Assembly: GCA_964036665.1 (NCBI GenBank)
Contig: OZ038529.1
Location: 17,492,060-17,556,059 of the forward strand
From: Gordius sp. MW1
Lineage: Eukaryota > Nematomorpha > Gordioida > Gordea > Gordiidae
DNA: 64,000 nucleotides
Reading direction: 5' to 3'
The translations under genes and the position numbers were made by a program. Shown piece after piece: positions 10,367 through 25,300 of the stretch. Position 1 is the stretch's first letter, and each line of letters begins with the position of its first letter. A model generated the notes under the pieces. It ran no database searches. It was not told where the DNA came from and saw only the letters and a program-made list of their open reading frames with translations.

Positions 10367-13300
10367 GGCAAGGAGCATTATGATAAATGTGAAATTTGTA
10401 GGAATGAAATTTGTACAGTAGATGAAATACATAAAAATCTTTTAAAGTATGCATGCAGATCGTATTAAATTAATGATTAATTAATTATACCATTTTACTA
10501 ATATATTGTTATTACAGGCACAATAATAACCTATACAAAAGGGTTCAGCAAAATTCTAAATGCAGTAAATTTAAAGGATATCTTCCATATTTATTGGGCT
10601 GTATATTGTGGCAAGATTCTTGTTTTGATAAAGTATAAAATTTAAGTTTTGTGGATTAGCTAAGGCTTATTCCTATCTTTTCATAATTTTTTGGGTTTTA
10701 ACATTTAATTTTTATTTGTATTAAATTTTTGTTGACTTATAGAGCTTAGAATTTTTTAAAGAAGCTTTACCATATTTATTGGATAACGATAGGCTCCATG
10801 ATTGCCATACATTTATTGCACAATTGTGTACCCGTGAAAATCTTTCACAAGAAGATATATACGTGGTATGGATAAATCAAATTGTGTTTAATTTTTAAAA
10901 CACCTTTTAATACTTTAATATCCTTATGCGCAACTATAACGAGTCTGTAATTGTTTACAATTAAGCATACATATTTAAAGTTGGATTTTAGTAATTTATT
11001 TTTAAATATATCTATATCTTCCATTTTATTTTTATATAGGCCAGGAACAGTTATATTAAGTTATTGGAGGAATGTATTAAAAATGAAGCAGAAATACCTC
11101 ATGCATTAGAATTGATTGTTAGAGGATTGCATTTTTTAGCCAAAGTATTTTCAAGCACTTTATGATTTATTATTATCTCATTATAATAATGTTTTCTTTG
11201 CATAAAATAAAATTTTTATATTAACTAGTGTTATATTCTTCCCCAGTTTAATTCAATTATTATATTTGAAATTTGTTTAAAAATGAATTTCACTACATTT
11301 GCTGTTTTAATAGATCTTTAATTAGATTTGATTTAACTTATCAATTCTTACTTTCAAATTGCTCAAATTTTTGCATTTATGTTTTTTTAGCGTTTACATA
11401 GCGGAGTTATGGGAAAAAAATTTGAACTTTTATAGACACCAAAAATTTATTTTGTTTTGTTTAGAATCTTATCAAAATACTTGTTTGATAAATTATGTTA
11501 TAATGTTTTTATGAATTGCAATCAAGTTTTGATAGAATATCATAATTCTGACAACTATAATACTAAACATACAAAAAATATTGCTCCTGTTCACCTAATC
11601 TAGCCATTCACAAATATAATTCTGCATTGATTTTCTAGGTCTATATAACCAATGACATTTTAAAATTGTTTAAAACTCGAATTATCAAAAAATGTTGTCT
11701 TTTTTCAATAGTCGAATACCCTAAAACAAGTCCAAATTTGTGGCACATTAAATGGCTAGTTTCATAATAATATGTCTTAAACCATTCTGGGCCATGAAGA
11801 CCCATGTTTTAGTTTAGAGGCTTGCAAAATTAACTATCATCGATCTAAGCGAACTTTTGCTTTTATGATTTCTTGAACTCAAGAATATCAAAATATATTT
11901 TTGACTAAGCCGAACATCTTTTAATTAAAAATTAGCTAACTTTTTTTCTTGTAAAAATGCACTTTTGAATGGTTTTGTTCATTTTTATTTTGTCTAAGAG
12001 CTTGTCTTAATATCGGATTCAAATTCAAATCGCGCGAACTTGTATCTGTGTTAATAACTAATTCAATTTCATGGGTCAAACTCCGTTGTAATTATAATAT
12101 TCTGTTTTTTGATAGTTAAAAAACGTTTTTTTGTTTATTTCAACTCTTGAGATTAAATCCAAACTTTGCTGATATTTAAATATATACAACATTTAAGCTT
12201 ATGAAAAATTTTGCATCTTTCAAAATCGCTGTCGTTATGCGTTTGAAATGTAAATCAGCTGTGAATTCGAAGTTAAGGCACGGCTATGTTATAACTCGTA
12301 CGACGATTTTTGCTGCGCAGCAAAATCCGATATTAACACAAGCCCTAAGTGAAAAATGAGGGTGGCCCGTCAACTTGCCCAAAGCCATCTTACCGAAACG
12401 AATGTCCCAATGTTAAAAAATGTCCCCAATTGGAAAATGTCCCCCAACAAAAAAGCAGATTAATCATTTAAATTCGGATTAGAATTATAATTTAGGTATT
12501 TTTTATAATAAAATTGATAATTATTATAAAAGGTACTCAATTTAGGGCCTTATTTATGATAATGGGGTGATAATCGTTAATGTCCCGGGGTGAATTCGGC
12601 AAGATTGTTTTCGGCGAGTTGATAGGGCACCAAAAATGAGATATACTGAAGGAGGTGCCCAACCATCTCGCCTAATTTAATGTCCCCCGGTTAAAAAAGG
12701 TCCCCTAATTTAAAATCGTCCCCCAGGGGACCATTTTGAAATGGGGGATATTAAATTCGGCGAGATGGTTTTCGGCAAGTTGACGGGCCACCACTGAAGG
12801 AAGGGGTCCTTTTTGTTGTGTCTACCTATCTTTAGCTCTTAATAAAATTATGGGCAATACTATTTTGAAAGCTTAAACAATTGACATAAGTAATTTTATT
12901 AACATAATTATTCCATTTAAAATTTCTAAAATGTAATAAGAATTGAAACGAAATAAATTTTAGTGTATAAAAATACACCCCTCCATGTTCCAAAAATAAA
13001 GTGAAATGCCAACCTTTTAGTGAATAAATTACACAATGCTCTATTGTTCTTTATTAAAGCACACATGAATTTTTGCGGACTGTCTAGTATTTATAAAGAT
13101 GGTGTCTGGCTGACTAAATTAAATCAAATCGGCTGAATTGAAAATAATTGTAAATGAAAGATTTAATACAATTCCTCGATGATTAATTTCAAAATTTGTA
13201 TAATATATTTTAAATTTAAAAATTTAAGCCAAATCCTGGCCCAGTATGTTTTAGTATCTATTTTGCACAGTTCATCTTTTTTTGACCTCGCGGAAATGAT

Positions 13301-16300
13301 TAAATTAAAACCGAATTTTCATTAGGTTTGATTAAAAAACATTTTAATAATGTTAAATGGAGTTTTATTGAAAATATTGCTGGCTTTTAAGTTCTTCAAA
13401 ATACAATTTTTTTCTTCAAAGTTTTTTGTAATATTGAAAGAATTAATTTTAAACTTAATATTGTTAAGTTTGAAATTTAAAATGGTAATTTAATTGAAAG
13501 CAATGAATTTATACAAATTAATATACATTTTGAGCGTTTTAAGTGTGGTTCGGGAATAAAGATTCTTTGTTTAACTTCTAGTTGTCTCTTTGCCCGGCGA
13601 ATTAACATTGAAATAATAATTAAATGGTATTTTTTAACAGATGATATAAATTTTTTAGTAAAATTAATAATTTTTAAATTGCACCTGAGCAGCCTATTTG
13701 ATATAAGGTTTACATCATCTTTGAATGTGTAAATTAAGTTCATTCTAATTCTGATGATGGCATGGAGAATTTATAAAACATAACATCTGTCAATCACTTA
13801 ACAAAAGATAAAATGTTCTTAGTAACTTCAATTATTTCATATTTTTTAGTAGCTTCAACTTTGGAAGAATGATGCGTTGTACACCTAATTTTTAAAATAA
13901 AAACCATATTGAATTTTTTAAAGTACATTTCAAGTTTTCCCCTTTATGAGCCCTGTATCTTAAAATATGGTAATTTAATGAGATTATATTTTCTGGGGTC
14001 TTACTATCTCTGTCTGTTAGATATGCTTAGGCTTGCCTAGTGGATGACACCCCTATCTCTATTTTTATATTAAAAAAATACCTTTTATTTCAATTTAATG
14101 GCTATATTAAACTTTCCCTTTTTCGTATATTTGGCCTATATTAGAAGATGATTACGGTGACTTATGATTTTACCTTTTTTTATTGATATATAGATGATTA
14201 GAGTTATAAATTTTTATAAAAAACAGATAATATTATGACAGGATGAATTTTTCAAAATTTTCAGTATTAATAGAATGAAACAGGATTTAAAGGGGACAAA
14301 TAAAATATTAATAATGATGGTATATAATCTCAGAGGGACTTTTATAATTTTCCGACACATAAATGATTGAAGTATAGAATTCTCTGTTACTCATTTATTT
14401 TTAAAAATCTACTACAAATTTTTGTATTTATTTTTAGTACGGTCCAATTGAGACTTTTGTGAAGTTTGCCAGCCAAGCGTACGCCAAATATCCTGAGAAC
14501 AAAGATTTGCTCGCTACCATTGGGCGCTATTACTACAACCTTGATCCTGGTTTCAATAAATTATCATGAAATTGCTCATTACCACAACCTAATTATTTCG
14601 TTTTTACTTTGAATATGGACCTTTTATAAATGTTTCTGTGGGCGAGGCGGGGTAAATGGGATAATATGTCAAGGAATCGAGCATTTAAACAAAAAGATTT
14701 TATCATATAAAAAAAGGTTTCAAAAAATAATTTATTTACGATTATTATAAATTTCCTTTCTATCTATTCAAAATTAGTTTAATTGCTTTTTTCTACATTT
14801 AAAGGTTAATGTCTTGCTTTTTATTTATCACACCACGGATTTTACACTTAGGTTTAATCCAAATGGATCCTATCCACTTTTATCTTATTGCATATCAATA
14901 ATTGTATTTTTTAGTCGAGCATAACTGTTTAACTCTCGAGAGCATTCCTGAAAATCCCGAACGCGAGAGCATTCGTGGGCTATATTTGGCCCCATTTTTT
15001 AACTTCTTATAACTATCGAACTATTAATTGAAATTATCTCAGATTTTGAATATATGTTTGTAAAGGACTCTTAATTGATTGTATAAATTTTAATAAATAA
15101 TTAAACAGTATTACAAAAATTATTAACATTTTTCTGAAGTCATATTATTTTTTTTTAATTTCAATGCCTTGTCTCATTTTACCTTTTAACAGCATATACT
15201 ATAAAATGAATTAAATGATTTTTTATTAAAAGAAAGTCGGAAATGCATAAAAAATGTAGTTGCTCAAACATATGATGATATAAAAAAAATAAAAACGTTT
15301 ATTCGTGGGGTACACAGGACCCCTGTGGCCAAAAAAGATGCTATATTTTAAAAAGTAGTGGGCCGAAAGTTATCAAATTTTCCCCAAATTTAGTTTTTGG
15401 TAAAATATTAGACTACTGGAAGGGCCAGATCAATTCGTCTTTAAGCGCGTTTTATATTTAAGTTTATAACTATCGTGGGGTCCTTGGTGTCCCACGAATG
15501 CTCTCGAGGGTTAATAACGTTTAAACCCTTCAAATCTTAAAATAGGGGAAGAGGGCTTGTGAATTTGCTAATATTATACATAAATTTCTAACGGGGCACT
15601 TATATATAAACTGTAAGGAGGGATTGAGCTTATTACTAATACCACGATATGAGAATTTTTAAGACTTATTGCTTTTATATCAAATAAGATTTTTTATTAT
15701 TTAAGATTTTTATTACTGATGTATTAAGTTTAATAATTAATATTTTAGATAATTTCCACCAGGCCCCTCAGCATTTAGAGTGGACAAAGAAAGTTAAGCG
15801 AGCATCGTGTGATAACAAAAAAGATATGGAATTATTAGCACCCGTAATGCTTTTGTCCGCGCACCAAGAAATCTTTTATCAATCTTCACACCAAGATTTG
15901 CCCAATGTTCTACTACAGCGTAATTTTATTTTGTCGTGAGAAATTTTTGAATAAAAACTACAATTGGCAAAGTTTTAATATTATCTACTTTTTGTTTCAA
16001 CTTGTAGTAGAGGATTACAGAAATGAAAAGATGCCAAATTATCCCGAAATAGACTATTTCCTGGCCAAGGCCTTTTATCACACGTACAATTTTGAGAAAG
16101 CTCTCAAATATTGTCAATCAGGTAACATCTAGAAAAATGTATAATAGATTGAAATTAATTATTTTTTCATTAATCATCGTTGCTGACAGATATTCCAGTC
16201 TATTGGTCAGTTTGTAATTTAGATGTAGAATTAACCACTATCTAAATAAAATTAATTTTGCATCTTATAATACAAAACTGGACATAAACTATGCAATTCA

Positions 16301-19300
16301 AAATTTGATTTAGCAATAATATATTATTATACTCACTTAATCTAATTTTTTTTTATTAGTTATTGCTTTTTTCAAAATACTTTTAAATCTTAAAAACTAG
16401 CATTTATTTTTTCAGTCAAAAACTTTTCAAACAGAAATTTATCAATTGCTTCAGAACATTTAAATAATCAGAATATCACATTCCCTATTATGTAAAATGT
16501 TTGACTAGAGTCAAAGTAAATGGTCTAGTTTTTTAAAGCAATTCTTTTATCAAGCCAGGGTTTCTGCCTAAATTTCACTATAGATTTTGGAAAAATGTTA
16601 TTTAAGGCTTAGTGAACTTTGATAAGCTCTAGGAATAAATTTTGTGTTATTGCAGTTAAAATTAATTTCTGCATACATATATGACGATACATCTTCATTC
16701 ATTTTAATGAATATGCTTCAGGCTTAGCCCAACAAACGACGGCGTTGTGTTATCAAGAACGGTTATGGAAATGCTTGAATTTGATGGCCTATCAAATCCG
16801 CCTAGCCAAGCTGGAGGACTACTCTAAGTTGGATATCGTGCGTGGTGGAGAAATGGAATTGACCAGCATAAGTGAAGGATTGGAAAAAGTAAACATATTT
16901 ATTGTTGGTCAGAAATTGGATTAACACCCTTTAAATTTATTATAAAAGCGCTTTAAGTTAAGCAATTCCATTTTAGTCTCGAACTCTATAATACTTTTTT
17001 TAGCGAATAAGTCAGTTGCCTAGCTATAAAGTCATTCAACATACACTAACTATGTTTTTATACTGAATTTACATCTTTGATGCTCTAGATCTACGCCACA
17101 AGCACGTTTCAAAGCAAAGAAGTTATGCCGTTGCAAGCACTGTGTTACAGCAAAATGTCGATTTGTAAACAAATTGCTTTGCAATACTCCATAAACATGG
17201 AGGATGAAGAGGACGAACGAGATCTCCTGCACAATCTGATCGCTCGGAATGGTGACCATGTGCCTGACAGCCAAGAAACCTATGGCGACTGTTTAACCAA
17301 AGCATTAAACGTGATATTAACTATTCATAAATGTTTAGTTTTAAAATATTTATAATAAATATGAGAAAAATTAAATTTTTGACAACAAAATTGAAATTTT
17401 CAATAAATCCAACGGTTAAGTTTTCCCTTAAATAGCTCTTGAAAGGCGATATAAAATCTGTTACGATTATTTAAATTATTTGTGATGATTTAAGTTGCAT
17501 TGTATTTTTTTGTTAATTTTTAATGTTAAGAAATGTCAAGAATACGGCCTTAATTATGGAGAGGACGAAATCTTTTACATTGTCAAAGGAGAAATTTTCG
17601 TGCAAAACGAAAATTATAGCGCAGCGTTATCTTGGTATCACATTGTTTTATTATAAATTGTATTTGCAACCCTTTTTGTCTGCATTTTATTTAAATATGT
17701 TAAAAGTTGGTGAGTTAAAAGAAGTGTTCAACAATGAAAATATTAAATGCTTTTAAATTATAATGGTTAACTAAAATAATACTATGTAATTTGTTTATTT
17801 ATATTGTGTTTAAAATTCTTGTAGTTTCAACGAAGCTTTGAAATGTGTGCTAGAATTGGATAGCAAAGATGACATCTGCCTTCACCATAAAAATTCGATG
17901 AAAAGTCGAATTTTCTTCGGATTTGCCGAAATATTTTGGGTCCGCCGTTTATTTTCTCCCGAATTCAGGGAAAAGGGTGTCGCCTTACTCTTCAAAGCGC
18001 TCAAACTTAATCCATGGCAACCCAGAATATACGCCCGTTTAGCCGATTACTACACACTAGAACTCAATTGTCAGACGTAATAATTTCATAAAACATAGTA
18101 TTTGTTCTTCTTCTTTATCAAGTATTTGGGCCCGCATTCGTGAGGTTTGTTTTGATGAGTTTCTTCCATCGTGATCGGGACTTCTTAGTTTTCACAACTT
18201 TGTCTTGCCCTTTTCCCCGGTACCTCCATGTTTGGTACTTTACGATTTACATCTTTCGTCCCCACGTACTTATTATTAAAAATTATTTTAAACTTGGCAA
18301 TGAATGCGAAATAGCATCTTTTGACTGTTAGCATATATGTTATATAAAGTTGTTAATTAACGATAATGTTGTGCACTAATAACAAATATTTTTACAATTT
18401 TGTACAACTGACATAAATCAATTTTTTAGTTCAACTTGAAAGGGCGCACGCCTTATTATTTTATGTATTGTATGGGCAGGGATGCTCGGATATGTTTGGA
18501 GAAGGCGTGGGAAATTTCGTGCTTCAAAAACACTTCGTACGGTTTTAGGTTGGCGAATGCCTTAATAGATTGTAAGGATACCGAGGCTTATGAAAGATTG
18601 CTGGTACGCATGGCCTTACTCAACGAAGATAAAGCCAGGAGTGAAGAGTTAGCACAAATTTAATATATTTTAATAACTTTTCCTGTTTCTCCTGAAATTA
18701 TATAAACACGCATATAAAAATTATAAGGACTACTACTTTGCACCAACAAGAATTTGATAAGGTTGAGCATTGTTTTACGTAGTTTCCATAGGATATCTTT
18801 AATTCGATAAAAGTTTAGGAGGTCAATGTGAGGGTTTTTAACAAAATAACAATATATTTTAGTAAATGATTTAATTATTAAAAAAACGATGAGGAAGCAA
18901 AGGTTTATTTTTTTAACGTCTTATTATAGCAGAAAAAATGCTAATTGTTTAACTGTTGTTTCAAATATATTAGTGTTTAGCAAAGGCGTTGCAATTTAAC
19001 TTTATTTGGGATGTATATTAATAATGACATCATAAAGTTTAAATTGACATGAAATAATTCAAAGATATTCTTTGTTTAAATTAACATCGTTTGCCGTAAA
19101 ATTATATTAAACTTGAATCACCTAAAAAATGTTTCGAATTATAACTGTTTTGTTGTGTTTTTACAAAATAGCTCATCAACTTTAAATTAGTGTGCCCTTT
19201 TTACCGCCATTTTGAAATGTGCAATTAGGGGAGGACATATAGATATTAATTTTGGCTAATTAAAGTGTTTTAAAAATGTAATAAAATTTTGAACTAGTTA

Positions 19301-22300
19301 AACATCAAAAACAACATTTAAGAAATATAATATCTACAGAATATATAAAAAATAAAAATACTGTGATGATGTGATGTTAAAGCAATTTAATGCCATATGC
19401 AATCTATTAAGTAATCATTTATTAAAATTCGTTTTTATTCATTAACTAATGGGAGGAAGTTAAATTCACTTTTTCTATTTTAACAATGGGGTACACTGCA
19501 GAAATACATGGAAGATAATTAAATTAAAAATGGTGGATTTATATGAAACATATGACATGAGCAGTCTATTTTTATGATCATACCACGCTTTTAGTTAATT
19601 CTATGCATTTAGGGTGAGTTGGGTGTTGCGTCGTTTGGGGATATACCATTTGTCGGTTGGAAACTATGATGAAGCAATCAATTCATTCACGCAAGTCTTT
19701 CATGAAAATCCTAAAGATCTGTAATTATTCTTAAATTTGCATTGGTTAAATGATATTTAATTACGATTTTAATTGGTGTTTCAGTTTTCTAAATTGCTTG
19801 TATTTCCTTCTCTAGTTAATTAGCTTGTTTTATTTATTTGTCATCTCATTTGATTGCTCTAATTCAAGCGATAAACATATATAATTTGTTTTTAATAACG
19901 CGCAGGATAATAAATAAGAATAGTTTTAAATCTTTTTCCTTAACATTTGGTCCCGATGGCTTGTTATTACATGCTAAAAGTTTTAAGACATTTAATTAGA
20001 TGAATTACCGCGTCGTTAATAATATAGCTACTTAACGTAGCCATTTTAAGATAGCTTAGCTCTAGCCAATAATTTAAGCTTATTTATCGTTATATATTCT
20101 ACTTTTTGTAAATGATATAGCTTATGTTCACAATTTTTGGTCAAATCCTAAAATTCCCGACTCTTGACATATATAATATCGAATACGCATAAACCCATTA
20201 TTTTTATTTGTGATACCAGTTTAAAATTTTCTAACCCCTTCAATTTTGATATATCTACCCAAATTTGCTTTAAATTTTCCAAAAAAGGGATTTAACGAAA
20301 TAACCTTGTATCAATTGATAGATAGAGACTTAGACAGAATATGTGGAAGGGAACAATAAGATTTGCAATAATTTACCAAGGGTTAAAGTGAGTTTTGCCC
20401 TTATTCAAATGCTAGCCACCTCTGTAGTTTGTGCAGTTTATAGAGCCTTTTATAATTTTTTTCTTCTTTATCACCTTATAAAACAACGAACACGTAACAC
20501 ACAGAGTTTCCTGGAAAGGACTAGCCGAAGCGTATGCCAACAATAAATCCTACAAAATAGCTTTGAGAGCTTTCGAAGAGATTTTCAACATATGCACCCA
20601 ATCATCCGCTACCGCACTCTCCCATTTTCAATCCATTTATTATCGCACAAAGATGGCGCACATACATCACAAGTTAGGAGACCACGATAGGGCTATTTTA
20701 GAGTACGAAAAGGTCCTCTACGATACTCCCGATTATTTCCCCGCTCTTTTGGGTACAATATCCATGCGTTTACGTCTTGCAATTTTATATATTAAATCTT
20801 TAGGTGGATGGTAAAATGGCGATTATTTATTTTTGTTCCTTGTAAGCTATTGCATTTGAATGTGATAGCTTAGTCAAACTCTAAAATGTCCTATATTTGT
20901 AACTTTATAACAATAGAAATTGCCATGTCATTTACGGAGTCTTTTGACAGACACCATTGATTTTATCTTTAGTCTTCTTCAACATCTCTTTAATAAATTA
21001 CTGGGCAAACGAAAAAGTTTATCAATTTAAAAAAGGAACTTTTTTCCTATACTGACACTATACGTAGTCTATCAGTTTAAACACAACTAATAGTTCAATT
21101 GTATAATCCGATTTGTATATAATTTTGATATGGGCATAGTGTTTAATTCCAAATTAGGTCAATTTATACTTTGTTAAACTATATAAGACATGCAAATTTT
21201 TTTGGGAGGATTTTCCTGTTATTTAACTTTCATGTATAATATTGTTTAATAATTATTAATCTTTCATTATTTCTATAATTGTTTCTTCTGTGTCCATCCT
21301 GTAAACTTACAAATAATTATGTAGGGATTTATGTTGAACTTATGTTTGCAGCGTTTTTCAAAAACCTTCAGACATTTAGATTAATGAGGTTAAAGTTTAA
21401 AAATGCATTTTTCGGCTGAAGTGTTAGTAAACACCGCGTAAATACTATACGTGTTTATTTAATTTTAAATTACGAGATGATCTTTTAGATCTTTTGTTTC
21501 TGTGAAATAAGTTATTAGATTTTATGCATTAGCACAATATTTATACTATAAATAAAAAGAAGTTGCTTTTGAAGTTTAGCGTTCTAGTTTCTTTTTTTCT
21601 AATATGCCAGAACCAGATTGAATTTATCTTCATGCTTTGGTTTATTTTGGCCTCTATTTTAAATTATAAGGACGAGAATTTAAAAATAACTTTCTAACTT
21701 GGGCAATTGGTAAGTTTAGTCGTCATTATAGAGACGTAATAATTTTTAATAAATTAATTAAATCTTATTAAAAATATCTGTTAGCTTGTGAATAAATATT
21801 CTATTGAATTAAAAAATTGTTAAAAATTTAAATTAATAGATTTTTATGCTTGACCAAAATTGAATAGAATTTCGGCGGCTTCTGTAAAAGCGACATTTCG
21901 TTTGCTAGGTTTGGCCCAAGTGTACGTCGATTTGGCGAGGATGTACCTGGGCCGGCATTTTGACGAAAAGGCAAAAACCTACGCCCAAAATTCCCTCGGT
22001 CTTCTCGTATCTCTTCTCAACTTCTTGGCCATGCCTCAAAACGAACAACCCTTCCCCAATGGAATCGGGCGATTTGCTTGCGATAATTGGGCCTACTTCT
22101 GGATACTGTTAGGTTGGCCAAATGTTTTAAGAATATTAATTTTAATCTAGTCAAAACTTCTTTTTAATTGCTAAATATCATCCGAGCTATGAATAAAGGT
22201 AGCCATCATTTGCAACTTGGTATGGTTACTTTTTAATCGTTAAATGCCATTTCTAAAGTCGCAAATGATCTAGGAAAAGATTATAGCAAATCTCCGCTTT

Positions 22301-25300
22301 TATATTTTATAGTTCCCCCGGCAAATGATTAAAATTGTAGTTCTTTTCATAATTATAAACTCTAATCTAATATATAAATTTACTATTTGGACATGCTTTT
22401 ATAAATTGTGAAACTTGTGGAATCGCTATATAGGTGAAGCGTCTAACATGTTGAACGCCTTGCCCGCCTACAAATGCAAGGATATCAGTCTTCCGATCGA
22501 TGCCTCGAGTCCTTATTACACCCTCTTCCTCAGAGCTCTGCAATGCGACGAACCGAAAACCAATAAAACCGGAGAACCCCTTTCCACTGCTGCACGATTA
22601 GATTCAACTCGCAAAAGTATCGAGGAAAAGGTGAAAAATGATGCATCTTCCAAAAGTGGAAATGAGCAAGAAGTCAATTCCCTCACTACCGCCATGAACT
22701 TGAGGCAGTTGCTACGTTTTTCTTCCGAGTAAGCGACTCTTTTACTAATACGTTCTACATATTTAAATGCAAATATTATAGAACCTTCAATGTGATGCCA
22801 AAAACATTATTTTAACCTTGACTGACGTGAATCAAATTTTGAATTCGAATCTTGAAGGCTTTGAAAGTACACAAATGGTTACTACTTAATAGCAAATGTT
22901 GTGCGTATAGCTTCAAAAACTTAATTGTTCTTAGGTCATTAAATGTTTTTGTAACATAATTGCTACGCAATTTATAGGCTCGACGTTGGTTGTCCGGCCT
23001 GTCCCGTGGAAACTTATACGTGTTTTAAATAGCATAGCTGTGGACTTATGCTTCTGTAAAAGACTTTTATTTGCTTTTGCAAATAGACTAGCTAACGACC
23101 GCTAATTGGCTTTACTTTTCTCGACCTTGCCCGAGCCCAAATTTCATTATTGTTTTTGTGCCCGACTGATTATTACCTATAGTAATACTTTTCTTTGGGC
23201 AACTTGTCTAGGTTTTTGTCCCGAAAGAGCTACAAAATGGGTTTTTGGTTATATTTTGCTAATTTATTAGAAACTTTTTCGCATAATTGCTATAAAAAAT
23301 TTATTTTATGGGCTTCAAAAATAGGCACTAAAAATATGCAATGCACTTGTCATCAAAGATTTATCTCTGTTCTTGCGCCTGTGAATAAATATTATGACTT
23401 TTAAGCGGGAAGATAATAGAACTCGATTTTTTTTGGAAAAATATAATAGTGCCCAAAAAGTGACTTGCTCTTTGATTTGTTTTGATTATAAATAGGTGGA
23501 GAATGGGGAGGGGGAGGATTGTGGTAGTAGTGATTCAAAGCAAATTATTATTTTTATTGCGGATACTTATAATATAGGATAGGATTGCTTAAATAGAAAT
23601 GATCGATTTGTGGTCATTTTGGCGCCAAAGTTATAAAAGAACATATTTTGCCTTTTTTACTTTTTTCTGATGGTCGCCCAACTCCCATTTTCATTTAAAT
23701 TGTTTTAAAGGCGGTAAAATACATTTGTTTTCTAATTTCAAAAGGTTTGGGACTAAGCTACGATAACTCCCATACAAACCAACCATGCTAAATAGATATT
23801 GATTCGAAATAAATTATTTCTAATCCATACGTTGATTGTTTTCACCATGCGTTTGTTTACGCCACAGTTGCTACCTTCAAGCCCTAAAAGTGATGGCTCA
23901 TTCCCAAGCCTTATGGCTCAAAATGTCTCTGACTTATCTCACGCTAGCTCGAACCTATTATCCCACCGACCCCAACACCCTGTTTCTGGTCAAAAAGGCG
24001 GCTTCTCTAATTGATCGATGCTACGAATGCTTTGGACCTGCCCAACACCAGTCCAACTATACGGAGGAGAACATGAATCAGCTCGCCATGTGGTTAAATG
24101 CCCGGGCTGTTCTAGCCGCATCTACAGGTCATTTTTTGGACGCGAAAATTTATTTCACATGTAATTTAATACATTTTGAACTAAAGTACTTAACAGAAGT
24201 TATATGTTATCCTCCTCCTATTAATATTTTGCAGTTTTACTTAATTTTAAAAGATTCATTTCAATTATATGTTTTCGATATGGTTATGACTTTTTGATGA
24301 TTATACAGAAATTGCCGATTATCCATTGGCCCATCTTTGCTTGAAGAAGTGCTTAGCTGTCGATAAAAACAATCACGTTTTTTGGAGCAATCAGGGCGTT
24401 TTGAATATGATTGCCAACAAGATCGAGGTTAAAAACAAATCGTCTTTTTCCTATCTATTTTCGCACATAAGTCTTATAAATCTCTTGAATTTATATGTTT
24501 AAAATAACTCAAGTTAATATGCAGAGAAAATGCGCAAAGAATAACGGTATTCTGTAAACTTATTTTGGCGACCTACATAACTTATCTCTGCTATTTAACT
24601 TGTATTTCAAACCGTTTAGCTCGCCAAAAATGACTTCAAAAAGTCCAGGATTTGCGACCCGCGGTATTCAGCCTCCTGGGCCGGTCTCGGAACTATTGCG
24701 TATTCTCAGGGAAAGTACGAAGAAGCCCTCAATGCCTTCGAACATTGCTTCACTATGGTTTATAATGTAAGAAGTTTTTGACATTGAGCTACACTGGTGA
24801 ATCTACGTTTTTAGAAATTTGCTTTTTAAAAGATTTTGGACATTTTGGTCGACTACATATATTGAAATCAATTGTTTCTTTTGCAAGTTTATGGCCATCA
24901 TTTCAATATTTAAACGTAGAGATTTATGTTTATTGACACTTAGTCGTTAATATATTCCTAACTATTAAAAAGAATACAAGTTTTATTATTTATTCGCGTA
25001 CATACTAATATGATCCTTATTAATAAACTAATTGTGCTGTGCCTTTTTGGTTTATCATAAAGCCGTTATCTCCCAATATATTTTTTTGTTAAGCCATAGA
25101 ATCTTTTGCTTATATATAATTTCTCTTATATTATACCATACTTAATAAAGGTATAAGTTTTAATTATTTTTTTGTATATTATTAAATCGATTCACATAAT
25201 ATCAAGTTTTATAAGTCATCGTAAATATTATTACTTTTCGAAAATATATGAAATTAACATTCAGTGTCAACTAAAGATGACTTTTTTCCCAAGCCTAAAA

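Noticed and set aside
18430..18479. Acceptor at 18429 for SKIC3 exon 12
   Set aside because: It gives an immediate in-frame stop with the preceding phase. The acceptor at 18479 keeps the frame and the TPR alignment.
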